NCBI RefSeq assembly: GCF_016808335.1
Contig: NC_053149.1
Location: 58,457,922 to 58,521,921 of the forward strand
Reading direction: 5' to 3'
DNA length: 64,000 bases
Source of the DNA: Panicum virgatum
Taxonomy: Eukaryota > Streptophyta > Magnoliopsida > Poales > Poaceae
Within the stretch, counting starts at the first letter, position 1, and each line of letters opens with the position of its first letter. Positions 34,560 to 46,700 of this stretch are shown in pieces. Under the pieces are notes generated by a model. The model saw only the letters and a program-made list of their open reading frames with translations, was not told the DNA's origin and ran no database searches. The translations under genes were made by a program, and so were the position numbers.

Positions 34560-34564
34560 AGTGC

Positions 34565-35189
34565 CTAAAATCAAAGAGATACAAATAGCTTGTGGAGGCT
34601 AAAATTTGTCCTGACACGACAAAGATGTCAAAACAAGGTCGGTCTTAAACACAAATGCTCTCAAAAGAGTTTTTAGGAATGTTATGCAATTGAACCGGCC
34701 ATGATTTTTGACTTTCCAATTCTCGACGTTCCAAGAAATCCAAAGCACCCATTTTTTTTTCCAACTTTCCGATTCTCGCCATATAGCTCCAACAAACTAT
34801 CATCCACGCAGAAAAGGTTTCCCCGATAGGTGGTGGCTGCGATTAAGAAAAAGAGAAGGGCGCCAAAGATACGGGACTAGTATCTTTTAGTCTCACGCAC
34901 TCATTGACATGGGTGTTTAAAATTTAATATCTAAGCATGATGATGTTGATGTACTAATAATGGGCAGTGAGCCGGTGACTCCCAATATTTATTCCCACAA
35001 ATTGCGACGCATTATTAATACCAACCTATCAACATCTCGCATACGAATCGAGATCATAAGACTATAGTATACTCATATATACTGCTCCTCCATCCCTCTG
35101 TCTTTTTTCTGCATGATTTCATTATCTGTTAGTATTATGATATTTCTTTTCTTTCATGTCAAGACAAGACAAGACCCTTCTCCTAATTG
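34565..35189. other. intergenic, promoter side of the TLC gene
   Basis: Non-repetitive AT-rich sequence with tatactcatatatactgc at about 35066-35084, a possible TATA region, followed by the pyrimidine-rich leader of the TLC gene. No ORF of note. Confidence 0.4.
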
Positions 35190-35424
35190 GTCATTATCAT
35201 TCCAGTTCCCTTCCTCCCCCTTCCACTCGTCCCCCCTCCTCCCTTCCGTCTGACCGTCTCGCAAGTCGCAACAGGCGAGGCGATAGAACTCGTCGTGGAA
35301 GCGAAATATAGCCAGCTCCGATCCCAACCCGACCCATCCCGCCCCCGTCCGGATTGCTTTGTACCAACGCAAGCGCCGCCCCCGCGCCCCCTCCACCCGG
35401 CGTGCCGTGACCGCGCCGCGCAAG
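35190..35424 (+). other. probable 5' UTR exon of the TLC-domain gene
   Basis: A C/T-rich leader (cttcctcccccttccactcg) runs to a donor at GCAAG|GTAATA (35424/35425). The matching acceptor TTCGTTAG|GTTG (36927/36928) lies 14 bases before the ATG at 36942. A leader intron of about 1.5 kb is therefore likely, as in many grass housekeeping genes. The 5' limit is a guess. Confidence 0.45.
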
Positions 35425-36941
35425 GTAATAAATGCCTTCTCCTCCGACCCCGACCCCGGCCCCCGCTCTGCTGGCGCTTGTTGATTTCCGCGCTTGATCC
35501 TGCGCGGCCTAGGGATCGCTGAGTGGGCTCGCCGCGGCGTCGAGGTGGGTCGGGGTGGGGTTTGATCTCGGTCCTCGTTGCTTTTGCGGTGGTGGCGCCT
35601 TGTCGAGGGTGGGGTGGGAGGGGGGGCGCAGCTGTGGCCGCCACCGCCATGTGGCGTTCTGTTTCCGGCGTTGCTTCTTTTGATGCTGGTGGTGGGTTTC
35701 GGCCATCGATCGCGGTCCAGTGCCGCACGCAATGCGGAGGGGGTTGCGGTTCGCCGTTTTCCTCTTCCGCAGCGCCAGGATGTTGGGATGTGCGGTTCGG
35801 TTACCGCGCGCGTTCGACGGGGTCCTGCGGCCGTTGTTTCCTTTTGATCTATGTGACCCTTCTGGGAATCGATTCCATGCCCCGATTGGTCGCAATGTGC
35901 GGGAGGTTTTTCTTGTGCTGTTTTTCCTCGCTGGCCGGTTGGATTCTGCAGCGAAAAAGTTGTCCCCCTTGCCCCCTTTTTTCTTCCTCCGGTTATCTTT
36001 ATTCGTCGTGTTCACGATTGCTCATGCGTGCTTGGGTACCCTTATGTGGTTAGGAGGCCAATAAGCTGCAGTTTTTGGGTCCTTGGAGCTCATTTCTTGT
36101 GGGAGGGGATCAGGGGAACACTGCATATTCTCTGGTATCTTCGTGTAAATTTTCCATCATTTTTTGTCTGAATGGTTGTTGATCATGTTCTTTGTACTGA
36201 TTGTTTGTCAGGTGACACATGGCACTTGTTTGCTGATGTTCTTACTAGTTTTCAAATGGCTACAAATAGTTAGTATTTGATGGATTTTCCATTAGAATTC
36301 ATGTTTCTTCGACTGATATGTTTGTAGAGATGGTAGTCTATCGTATGATTAGGTTCATAGCTGCAACTATCTATGCATTGGTGTTCGGATTCACACCTGG
36401 GCACTTTGTTCATGTTGAAGACCATCTTTGTGTTTATCTCTTGAACTGTGGCACTACCAATTTTGAAATCGATGAATCATTTTCCTTGGCAGTATCTTGT
36501 TGCTTTATTTGCACTTAAACTAGTTAGTCTGGTTTTAGTATTTGAGGCATGGTCATACTTGCTATTTTCTGCTAGAAACAGGAAAAGAATTGAGTATATC
36601 TGGCTTCATTATCAGATTTTAAAACATCTATATATTTATTTACTGATCTGTCAAGTTAGGTTGCCAGATCCTTATGGTTTCCCATATTTCACATTTAATT
36701 TGGGATCTGTATGGTTACCAATTACGCATTTAATCTTCCAATCCCTGTTTCATTGATGATTATCCGATGGTTCTGTAGCAATGGCCCATATCTTTGGGCA
36801 TCTTCTGCATTCATGTGGGCTATTCGATGACTCGAATTAATTGTTAATATGCAGTGGTGGTCATTTATTATGTTTATGCACTATGGCTGGAAGTGTGCCT
36901 CATTATTTGGCTCGTCTCTTTCGTTAGGTTGTTGAGTGAGG

Positions 36942-39900
36942 ATGGACCTGTCCACGACTTCAGTGCTGGCAGCCAAGGCCTACAAGTACAAAGCAGAGTC
37001 ACTTGTTAAGGAGTACATTCTTGCAGATTCGTATGTTTCATACACTGCTGTACTAGGTGGGATCCTGATGTGCAAGATGGTATGAATTTCTCCCTCTTAT
37101 CTGTTGACACTCGACATTCATGATTAGCCTACCTTTGAATTAATACACTCACATGGTTCTTGTTTTTAAATTTAAATGGTATCAGAAGATTATTCGTTTA
37201 GTACATCCTTGTTTGGGAAAAAATTGTTACAGTTAAACTGAGGACTGTGGAGGAGCTTAGAGAAAACAAAATTATAGATGGAAGTAAATTAAACTTTTGG
37301 TGTATCTGAGATTGGTTGAAAGTTGAAACTATTTGTGATTTTAACTACATGTGTATATGCCAATTGTGGTAAGTTCCCAAATTACTGCAACAGTTTGCTT
37401 GCATTTAACATTCAGTCTTATTATGAGTTGTTTAGATTCAGAAAAATTCATGGTAACTTAATCTCCATAAATGCAATTGAAGTCAATTACATTTTGCGCC
37501 AACATAAATCGACATGAATGATTAATTGCCCTACTTTTTGGCAGAATCAGAACTAGAACTTGCATTACGAGCTATTTTGTGAATAATATGTTTAATCACT
37601 GTTGTTCTATGTTTGCTAAAGTTTACTGTATTAGGCCAAATGTTGTTTTAGTCGTCTTGTTCTCTGTTTACTTAAGCTGATTATATCAGGACAAATGTCA
37701 GAATCCTTTTTGTTTGAATAATTTAGTTACTTTAGGATGCCCGAGAAAATTAGCATGGGTTGAATTGAATCACTAAAGGTTTCTGAAAAAGTGCTTGAAG
37801 TATTGATAACATGCGCGATGTGCCAGTTCTGCCTAGCCAATATTCAGTGTGGTGATCCAAAGCAAACTAGCAAGTGCAATATGAGTAGATAACAACATGC
37901 TGACAATAATTATAGTTTGTGTTACTTCCAACCTTAAATTATTGCATGGAACTTCTTGTGATTAATCTTTGTGTGTCAGAACTCTAGTTACTTTGTTTGA
38001 AATAAGTACTGCCCATATCTTGGCTAAGTTTTACGTTTCTTTCCCCACAGGCCTATGACATCACAAGCTTGATCAGCTCATTGTACTACAAGGGCTATGG
38101 TTCACTTACAAAAATCCAAAAGCTTGAGTGGAACAACAGGTGAAACTATTATGTGCAAAAGTTATTTCCAATTTCATCTTATTATTGTGAGCGCTTATAT
38201 TCAACATTCAATTTCTACTTGTTTAGGGGCATGTCCACTGTCCATGCGGTTTTCATCACAGTCACGTCAGTGTACCTGGTATTCTTCTCCAACATATTTT
38301 CTGATCAGCTGGACGGACCAGTAACTTTTCGGAGTTCAAACCTATCCAATTTTACTCTGGGGGTAAAAGATGTTAATATTTCATTCATTCAAGAATAGTC
38401 TATGTTACCATACACAGTTTCTCTTTTTTTTTTCCCCTCAAATTGACTGAATTTTAAATTGTCCAGGTTTCTGTTGGGTATTTCATCACTGACCTTGCTA
38501 TGATACTCTGGGCGTATCCTTCTCTTGGTGGAATGGAGTATGTAAGTTGCTATACCTGATTGCTGACATCTTTTTCTCTAGTATCTCCTTGCTTTATTTC
38601 TACTCCATGTATATATAAATTCATGCTGTTTTAACATGGTATTGTCTACTAAAGGCATCTTTGACTACTAATTTCTGCCACAATATGTTGGCAAAAACTA
38701 CGAAAATATGGTAATGAAAGCATTTGTCATGGTAAACCTGTTACTTTCACTTGCTTAAGCCAGTGTATAAATGCTTGTCTAGCAATATTAGCAGTCAAAG
38801 TTAGCGCTATTGATTGCACCTTGTCCAAATGACATACATTTGTACAAATGGAATTTCAATATTCACTGGTTCCTTTGTTGTCTGTTGACTACTGGTTGAC
38901 CATTGTCAGGTTCTTCATCATATGTTGTCGCTTATTTCTATAGTATATGCTATGTATTCTGGGGAAGGACAGTTATACACATACATGGTTCTCATCTCTG
39001 AAACAACCACACCCGGAATCAACCTACGATGGTATCTGTTGAAACGAATGCACGATGTTTTCTTTTATACTAGTTCAATGTATCTGACCTGTGACTGTTC
39101 TGTCATCAAGGTTTCTTGATACTGCTGGGTTGAAAAAATCCAAGGCCTATCTTGTCAATGGTGTTGCAATGTTTGTTGCTTGGCTGGTATGTTACTACAG
39201 TGTAATTGGATGTTACAAGTTACAAATACTGCATTACTTGCTGGTCATACAGTACTTACTATATTTTAATCTAATCCTATGAATGCATGAATGAGCTGGA
39301 GAATTGTATAGCACATTTTGTTACTCCCTCAGTTCCAAAATGTAGGTCGATTTAGCTTTCTAGGTTCATAACTTTTGCTATGCACCAAGACATAGCAAAC
39401 ACTATGAATTTAGAAAAGCCAAAACGACCTACATTTTGGAACGGAGGGAGTATTTTGTTAAGTATAATTCTCTGTAAGCTTTATATTGCAAGGGATAGAA
39501 GGTTCCTTTTTCGAAGTGCAGCCATCCTGGAATATCTTATGCCTCGATAGATATTTCCCAGCTCTCTAGGTCTATGGTAGGAGGGAGCGAAGGGAGATCA
39601 CTAGACACCTAGACATTTCCCATCTCTTTGTGCTATAGGAGCGTTATAGTTTTTCAAGTGAAAATATGAATGCTAGGAATCAGTAGTTGTGTTTGGTCCA
39701 TATTTTCCCCCTCTAATCAGTTAGACAGTCGTCCTTGTACTGGTTAGGAGCTTCCTATAATTTTCTTTAACTGTGGAGAAACAATTGCTTCATGCAGGTG
39801 GCACGGATAATTCTATTCGTCTACTTGTTTTACCACATCTACTTTCACTATGATCAGGTACTTCCACTACAAGGGTATACAGCAGTATCTCACTAATGAC

Positions 39901-40075
39901 TTTGAAGCTATGCTTGGTTGATGATAATTAACTTGTATATTTACAGGTCAAGCAGATGCACACTTTTAGCTGCATTCTGATATTTGCTGTGCCCACAATA
40001 CTGCTTTTCATGAACACAATGTGGTTTGCCAAGATCTTGAGAGGCCTCAAAAAGACGCTAGCCAAGAGACAGTGA
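36942..40075 (+). CDS. TLC (TRAM/LAG1/CLN8) domain membrane protein, TMEM56/TLCD4-like
   Basis: Eight coding exons join in frame: 36942-37079, 38051-38139, 38227-38362, 38467-38541, 38910-39031, 39111-39186, 39798-39857 and 39947-40075, giving 274 aa. The protein has several hydrophobic segments (for example STVHAVFITVTSVYLVFF and VARIILFVYLFYHIYFHY). It has the TLC-domain layout of the plant family represented by Arabidopsis At1g31300, ending in basic KILRGLKKTLAKRQ. TLC proteins are multi-pass membrane proteins linked to lipid sensing, transport or synthesis. It lacks the His-rich ceramide synthase (Lag1p) motif, so ceramide synthase is unlikely. The substrate is unknown. A Stowaway MITE lies in intron 6. 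Confidence 0.85.
39324..39450. mobile_element. Stowaway-like MITE in an intron of the TLC gene
   Basis: A 127-bp element has inverted ends CTCCCTCAGTTCCAAAATGT and CTCCCTCCGTTCCAAAATGT (reverse complement of the right end), flanked by TA at 39322-39323 and 39451-39452. It lies between exons 6 and 7 and leaves splice sites intact. Confidence 0.85.
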
Positions 40076-40955
40076 AGAGAAGAATGGCAACGCAAGCTCA
40101 CAACATCGACAGTCATCCCTTCGTACAGCCACTTTACCACTACATGCTCTTCCCAAGTAAAGCCGTCAACGCAGCTCGTAGCACATGCTAAAGCAATTGT
40201 ACATGATTCAGAAATACTCTCAACACAGCCTGAGATTTTCCCTGGATGCTCTGCCTTGTACATATGCATGTCTGGTCATGACCGAGGATGGTTTTTCTGT
40301 GGATCAGATGCTTCTACGTCTTTAACAATTTAGGTAGTAGTCTTCATATAGACCTAGAAAGGTTGAAATTCCACGCTTCTGCTTACAGGTTTAATATGCG
40401 GTTCTTATCGTTCTGATTTCTGACTTGAGAATCGTAGCCGGTGCATTCTCTACCAGTACAAGCAAAGTTTGCTGGCAGTACCTCATATTCAGCAGTTCAG
40501 TTGTCAAGTTTGGTAATTCTCAATGTGTAGGTGATTTAAGCAGTCACAAGGAGGTTACTGAAAAGCATGAATGGTGGTCAGAATTTAGATTTGCTCGATC
40601 TGCTTATGCAGTGTAGGTTTTGAGTTGAACATTTTCTGATTTGATTAGTCCAGCTTGTATTCATTTGGTGGTGTGCATTGCTTGTACCTGGAAATGTTCG
40701 TGATGCGGGGGATTCTTGCAGGCGCTGGATAAGGCAAGGGGAAACGTCCTACTCTTTCCAGGGAAAGATCTGGACAGAAAGAAGCTTTACTACATGGCTC
40801 TGATCAGCACTTCTTAGTATGGTGGTCCACATTGTTTATTCTATGCAACGTGTAAGATGTACCCTACCATATGCATGACGCCCTGTTCATGAATCCTGAG
40901 CAACCGTGACAACTGAACTGAGTAGAAATAGAGAGGATTGCCAAGCAAGCTCTTG
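40076..40955. other. 3' ends of two convergent genes
   Basis: The TLC gene stops at 40075 and the opposing gene stops at 40956. The 880 bases between are 3' UTR and spacer for both. No further ORF or RNA is supported. Confidence 0.5.
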
Positions 40956-42886
40956 CTACGACAAGCTGCGGCTAAGCAGCCCTTGTAATGATATGAAGAG
41001 GTCCTTGTTTTCTGCACCGAAGATCTCATCCGCCTTTCTCAGGGTTTCCTGCAGCGCAGCAATATACGTGATAACGCGAACGTAAGCAACAATTCAGTAT
41101 CTTATGTTCTGCGAAAATCATCTGGAAAACCGGAACTTGTTCCAACCTCTCGAGATTGCCTTTGGGCATTGAGCTCCTTGATATTGGCGAGAAAAGACGC
41201 AAATTGTTCGTAGGAGAGGCGATTCCTGCAATGGGAAACCAAGTTACACGACCTTCCGTGAAGAACTTGATTAGTTAAGCATAACAGGGCAATCATGGGG
41301 CATACCTTGCATGACGAAAGAACTGTTTGCCGTCTACTCTAGTAGTGCGTCCTGGAGCGGATTGTTGGGAGAGAGAAAAAAAATGTCAGGGAAAGAGTTG
41401 CATCAAGCCAGGACTAGTGAGAACTTAAACAAAGGGATCTGAATGCTGGATGCTTGTATTGCCTGATTAGCAGTTCAGCAGTACCTGAGATAGAATGCCC
41501 ACGAGGGGGCGAGTTGGCCGGAGAGGACCTCTTGCTGGACGCCAGCCATGGCGACATCGCCATGTGGCCTCCCAATCGCGGCGAGGTGGCGCCGGACGTC
41601 AGTTTAGGTGACACCGCCGTGGAGTACCTTCTCGGTGAAGGGGCAGCGGTCCTCAGCTTCCGCGCAGAATCAGACGTGAGGCGCGGGGTCATGTGCGTGA
41701 TGGTCAGCTTCTGCTCAAACGGCCTCGTCACTGTTGAGAGCAGGACACAGACAGACCGAGCAGGGACACACGAGCATCAGAAGCTACTGAAAGTTGTGGT
41801 CACTTTGATACTTGCAAAATTATGAAGCTGTGTCACTGACACTGATCGTACCTTCCTGATTTACGCTCTCTGCTTCAGTGGATCCGTCCGATCGAGAGGA
41901 TGCAGGATGGCTATTCGCTGGTCCATCTTCAGAAACGACACGGATACGAAATCATTTCCCATGAACAGCATATCGAACGGAGTGCAAGAGACATTGTGCA
42001 AGCGAAAGAAAAAAAAAAGAATACCTTTCCAAGAATTCGCATTCGCCACAGATTGTTCGCAGGTTCTTATGTCTACAGTTTCCTGAATCTGTTTAGGGAA
42101 CACGAAGCATGAGTACTTTCTAGTTTCTACTTTGAGGACATCAGCGGTGATCTTGATTTGCCTTACTGCTTAGCACGGACCAATGACAGGAATGCAGAGA
42201 GGGTGATGAACTCACTGGTGAATGTACGTCGCCCAGCGATTGCATCAGACGTCTCTTGAAGGTTTCCAGCTGCAAGTTCAGTTATAGCGGTAAGCTCAAG
42301 CGAGGGATGTGCCATTGTGCCGTTTGCGTGCAGGTGCTGTGATCTTGATCATCAGGTCACAAGCAAAATGCAGTCACCTTGGCGAGGTCCCTGGCCAGCT
42401 TCTTGGACGTCTGCGCGAGCGAGTCCCTCTCCATGGCCAGCTTGGCCTTCGCGGACGAAATCAACCGGCTCAGTAAGACAGGAAACCACACCAGAGGAAA
42501 GGGGGGAAAAACAAAGAAATTCAAAGCAGCAAGAAAGCGGCGAGGTGATCTGGTCTCACGTTGTCGTCGAGTGCGGCGCGGAGGCGCGCTTCGGCGTCCT
42601 GGAGCGCCAGCTCGAGCCTTGCGACCCTGTCGGCGAGCTCTGCGGCGACGCGGTCCCTGTCGGACAGACTCTGGCGGAGGCGCGCGGCCTCGAGCTCCAG
42701 GCGGGAGGCCCGGGCCGTCACAGCCACGGCCGTGATCTTGCGGGCCACCTCCAGCTGCTCGTACGGGTCCGGCGGCAGCAAGGCGGCGATGGCGTCCGGC
42801 AGCCCCGCCGCGGGCGCGGGCTCGGGCTCGCGCCCCGGCGCCTCCGCGGCGGTGGCGGTGGCCGCGGGCGTCGGGGTCTGCGTCAT
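40956..42886 (-). CDS. coiled-coil protein, At4g15545-like (NAI2-interacting protein family)
   Basis: Nine exons on the - strand join in frame: 42886-42560, 42446-42378, 42269-42216, 42088-42025, 41926-41852, 41730-41485, 41351-41306, 41225-41147 and 41048-40956, giving 350 aa. After a Pro/Ala-rich N-terminus comes DPYEQLEVARKITAVAV, a coiled coil (about residues 45-150) and a Ser/Pro-rich middle. The C-terminal block RVDGKQFF..RLSYEQFASFLANIKELN..ETLRKADEIFG matches my recollection of Arabidopsis At4g15545, a family reported as NAI2-interacting proteins linked to ER bodies. The role in grasses is unknown. The exon 2 acceptor was chosen at GCGAAG|GCCAAG because only it keeps the coiled-coil frame. 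Confidence 0.8.
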
Positions 42887-43775
42887 CGGTGGCGGAGGGC
42901 GTGGGAGTGGCGGTCGTGGTGACAGTGGCGAGATCCGAAGCGGGGCGCCGCGGTTTATCATCCGGGAGGGGGGAGCTCGGGGCGCGGACGGTGGCGCGAG
43001 GTGGGGACTATGGGTGGTGGCGCGACGAGTGGCGGGGTGGCTTTGCGTGCGTTTGAATACGCGCCCCCGCACGTACAGGAGTTTGGGCTCGTTTTTTGTT
43101 CTCCGTCTTCGGCTTCGGCCACCTTCTGTGGACGGGACGACGAGGCGATTGCTGGCCGGGGGGCTCCGATTTAACAAATCCCAGTGCTGGTGGAATGCTG
43201 TGCCGGTGCCTCCGGGCAAGCGCTTCGGACAAGGCGTCGCACGTGTTTGTTCTTCGCTGACCACTTGGCGCGCCATCACTATCAGTCATGGCTCGTGGTC
43301 GCCGGTGGCTTGGTGGCGGCAGATGGCGAGTGATCGAGAAGCCGTATTCGCTGGACGCTTTGGGTCAAGCAAAAAACGACGATGGCTATATTTCAAGGCC
43401 AAATAGCCTCACAGGTTTCGTGTGGCAACTTTGTCGTTGTAGTATAGTGGTGAGTATTCCCGCCTGTCACGCGGGCGACCCGGGTTCGATCCCCGGCAAC
43501 GGCGACCGTTTTGTTGTTGTTTACTTTTACCTTTTTGCTTTTGTTTCCTTTCTCGGCCTTGTTGTTTGGGCTGGGGGCGCGCATGCGCATCCAAACAGAT
43601 TTCGGCGTCGTCAGCCCGGTTCGACGTGGGCTCGAAGTCGGCCCAGCATGAGGTCGGTCCAACGGCTAGGCTACCTTCAGGCTCCACCGCCTCTGGCCCT
43701 CTCTGCGCTCCCGCACCGCACCGCTCCGCTCGAACCCTAAACCCCTCCCCTCCATCGGAATCTCGCCGCGGCACC
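42887..43775. promoter_or_regulatory. divergent intergenic promoter region holding a tRNA gene
   Basis: The two protein genes start back to back 890 bases apart, so this region must hold both promoters and leaders. The side next to 42886 is GC-rich, and a Pol III gene occupies 43433-43504. No clear TATA box was identified for either gene. Confidence 0.5.
43433..43504 (+). tRNA. trnD-GUC: tRNA-Asp (GTC)
   Basis: A 72-nt cloverleaf: acceptor stem GTCGTTG pairs with CAACGGC (one G-U) and the discriminator is G. The D-arm is TAGTATAGTGGT, the anticodon loop CTGTCAC has GTC at 43466-43468, and the T-arm is CCCGGGTTCGATCCCCGG. Internal A and B boxes are intact. No intron and no encoded CCA, as expected for a nuclear gene. 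It is followed by a short T-rich stretch (gttttgttgttg) suited to Pol III termination. Confidence 0.97.
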
Positions 43776-46700
43776 ATGGCGGCGGAGCCGCCGGAGCCGG
43801 CCTCCTCGCGGAATGCCCCGCCCGCGGCCTCCACTTCCTCCACCGCCGCCGCCGTCCCCGGCGCCGGCGGCCCCAATCCGTGCTGCGCAAAGGTAATCGG
43901 CCCTCTTTCCACCCCCTAATCCTCATGCCGCATCCTGTTTCGTTCTCGCGTCCCTTCGTTTTTCCTTGTGGTGATTCTTTTTCGGGGTCGTGTACGGCAG
44001 CTATGGAAGAAGTGCCAGAAGCTGGAGACGAGCCGGACGGCGCTGCGGGAGGCGGTGAAGCTCCTGCAGGCCGAGAACGAGAAGCTGCAGAAGGATAACT
44101 CGGAGCTCAGCAAAGGTACCTATTTGGCTACCACACGTCCTATAGCGTTTCCTGATTTCTCGTCCCAGTGTGTGCTTTCTTTGTTTTCTTTTTTCTGCAT
44201 TACGAATTACGATCCTGGTTACAAATAGAAAAAAAGATCACCTAAAGTATGTAGAGGTAATTCACATGTTCGGACTGTAGGCATTATATTCCAGCAATTC
44301 TGAACCACCATTTTGTGTAGTGAAACTATTGATTGTTATATCTGTGCTGAAAGGCAAGTAGTTTTCTTTTTTCATTCCTAGGCTGCGTCCAAATGAAGTA
44401 AACTTTTTTCTTATAAAAAAACTACTGCTTTCAAGTATCTAATGCTCTAAATTCTAATTTTCGTAGCATGTTAGTAGCATGCTAGCAGGAATTTTAACAG
44501 AAGGTGCCCAGAGAAGATGAATCTTTCAAAGTATGTCTGATTTCTCTTTGATGCTTATTCATTAACATCATGTTTGGTTTATCTTCAATGCATCTTTTAG
44601 TCATTAGCATCAATCAGCCACCAGCTTTTCCCTTACCGTAGTGCACTTTAAAAGACTTGATTACTTGAATTGATGTCACCTGACCAAAGCATATGTAGTT
44701 CTTGTCTTGATGCACGGTTATGTGTAGCATGTACACATCTTGAAACCATTTTTTATGTGTTTTATGCTTTAATGCTTAGTATATCTGTTTTTCTTTTGTG
44801 ACGAACAGTTTGCAAGGAGGAGCGCCTACGAGGTGATTCAGCTGAAGCAGCTAGGGCAACTGAGTCTGATGCCAGAGATCTACTAGAAAAGGAGATAATT
44901 GAATTAAAGACGCAGAACTCAAGTCTCCAGCAAACACAAAATATCTGCAAACATGATAATGAACTTTCACGTATCTCTGAACTGGAGGAAGAAAATAGAA
45001 AGCTCAAACAGATTTTTGGAGAAGAAAGGAAGAAGATTGCTTCTGAAAAGAAAAAAACCGAAGAAGAGAAGAGCAAGGATCTGGAAATGCAAAAGATATT
45101 GAAGTCAGAAACACAGAAGTCTGAAGAGTATAGAAGAGTTGCTGATACGGAAAGGAAAGTTGCCAATGATTGGAGAGCATCATGTGAAAGGTTGAGGAGT
45201 GAAGCAAATGAAGTCAGAGCCCAATTGGCTGCTCAGATTCAGAGAACAGAGGAGGCGCTTAAAAGGGCTGAAATGGAGAAGCAGAAGGTAACCAGAGAAA
45301 AGAAACTTGCTGATTCAGAGAAATCATTAGCTGAAAAGAACAAAGCACTAATTGAAGTTGAGAGGAAGAAAGTATCGGAAGAGAAGTTCCGTGCTGACAA
45401 TTTGTTTGCAAAGTTAGAGGAGCAGAAGAAACTCAATGAACATTTGCGAACTAGCATTCAAGTTGAAACGAAGAATTCAATAGAAGGGAAAAAGCGAGCA
45501 GACCATCTGTTTCAGAAATTGGAAGAGGAGAGGAAACAGAGTGAATATTTACAAAGAAAGACAAATGAACTTTGTGCTGTTAGAGATGCAATTCCTTCTG
45601 GCAAGTATGGGCGTAAACATGTTGATAGAGCTTCTGAGAGTGCAAATGTAAAATTTCTCAAAGAGAAGCTTAAGCTGAAGAAAGAGCAATTAAAGCACAT
45701 GAAGAATGTGTCAAAGCTAGATAAAGCAAAAAATGCTTTGACAAGAAGAGAGCTTCAGCGTTTAAAACAAGACTGGCTGCAACTGCTCGGCCGATTTAAC
45801 ATTCTCGATGACCACCTAGCTGGTGGTGTTGAAGGTATTCATGTCTTAACAGAGGTCTGTATCCTGCATGCTACTTATTATTGTCTCCGTCCATGTTTGC
45901 TAAGGTAATTTTGATAAAAATTGGAACATGCTTAATAATTTTTGGCAATAGACAATGATAGTTCTTATATAGAAGAAATGAATATTTCTTCATCCTAAGG
46001 TAATTTGGTGTGCAAGTTCGGACAATTAAATCAACTCTCATATGAGCTCCCGATGGTTACCTTGAGTACATGTTATGCTCGGGGTGATCTACAATATTAA
46101 AAAAACCATCTAATTCCAGAATGCCAGTTAGAGAGAAACTGTGAAAATCTTATTGCGTGAAACTATTTTTGATTGCAACCTATTTGGCTTCTTGTTCAGT
46201 AATTTTGTATATTAATGCTCAACTCCAAAAATGTTGTAGACAGGTATTTGTAGAAATTTTGTATATTAATGCCCAACAGTAAACATATATTAATGCTCAA
46301 CTCCAAAATGTTAGCTGTGTAGATGCATGTATTTGTAGACAGGAGGATACAATCATCACCTTATTTTCGTTCAGTTACATGATAAAATTTTGTTGCAGTC
46401 ATTTCATACTGATGGCATATTGTCTACTGTTTTCGGTACATCTGTTAAAAAGGCGGGAATCTTCTCATTTCCACACTATCACATGTGAGCATCACCATTT
46501 CTGGGAGTTTTTTTTTTCCTGATTACTACATGTGAAAAATAAAGCTAGAAAAATATGGAATCAAGAGAACGTCAAATTTTGTGAAATGGTGGGGATTATT
46601 CAATGTTGTGGCTGATTTATCAGGTGAATCATTCTTAATTAGAGCCTTAGGTCACGGATGACTTCACATGCCAAAGTTGTTCTTTTTTTTTTTGCCTTTA

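Noticed and set aside
38922..39119. Possible separate small ORF in the TLC gene
   Set aside because: It is exon 5 read through its donor into the intron, not an independent gene.
42447..42475. Alternative exon 2 acceptor (TTACTGAG|CCGG) in the At4g15545-like gene
   Set aside because: It shifts the frame away from the coiled coil; the acceptor at GCGAAG|GCCAAG keeps AKLAMERDSLAQTSKKLA in frame.
42561..43406. 281-aa + strand frame near the divergent promoter
   Set aside because: It is the complement of exon 1 of the At4g15545-like gene and its GC-rich leader. The - strand model explains the sequence with nine consistent exons.
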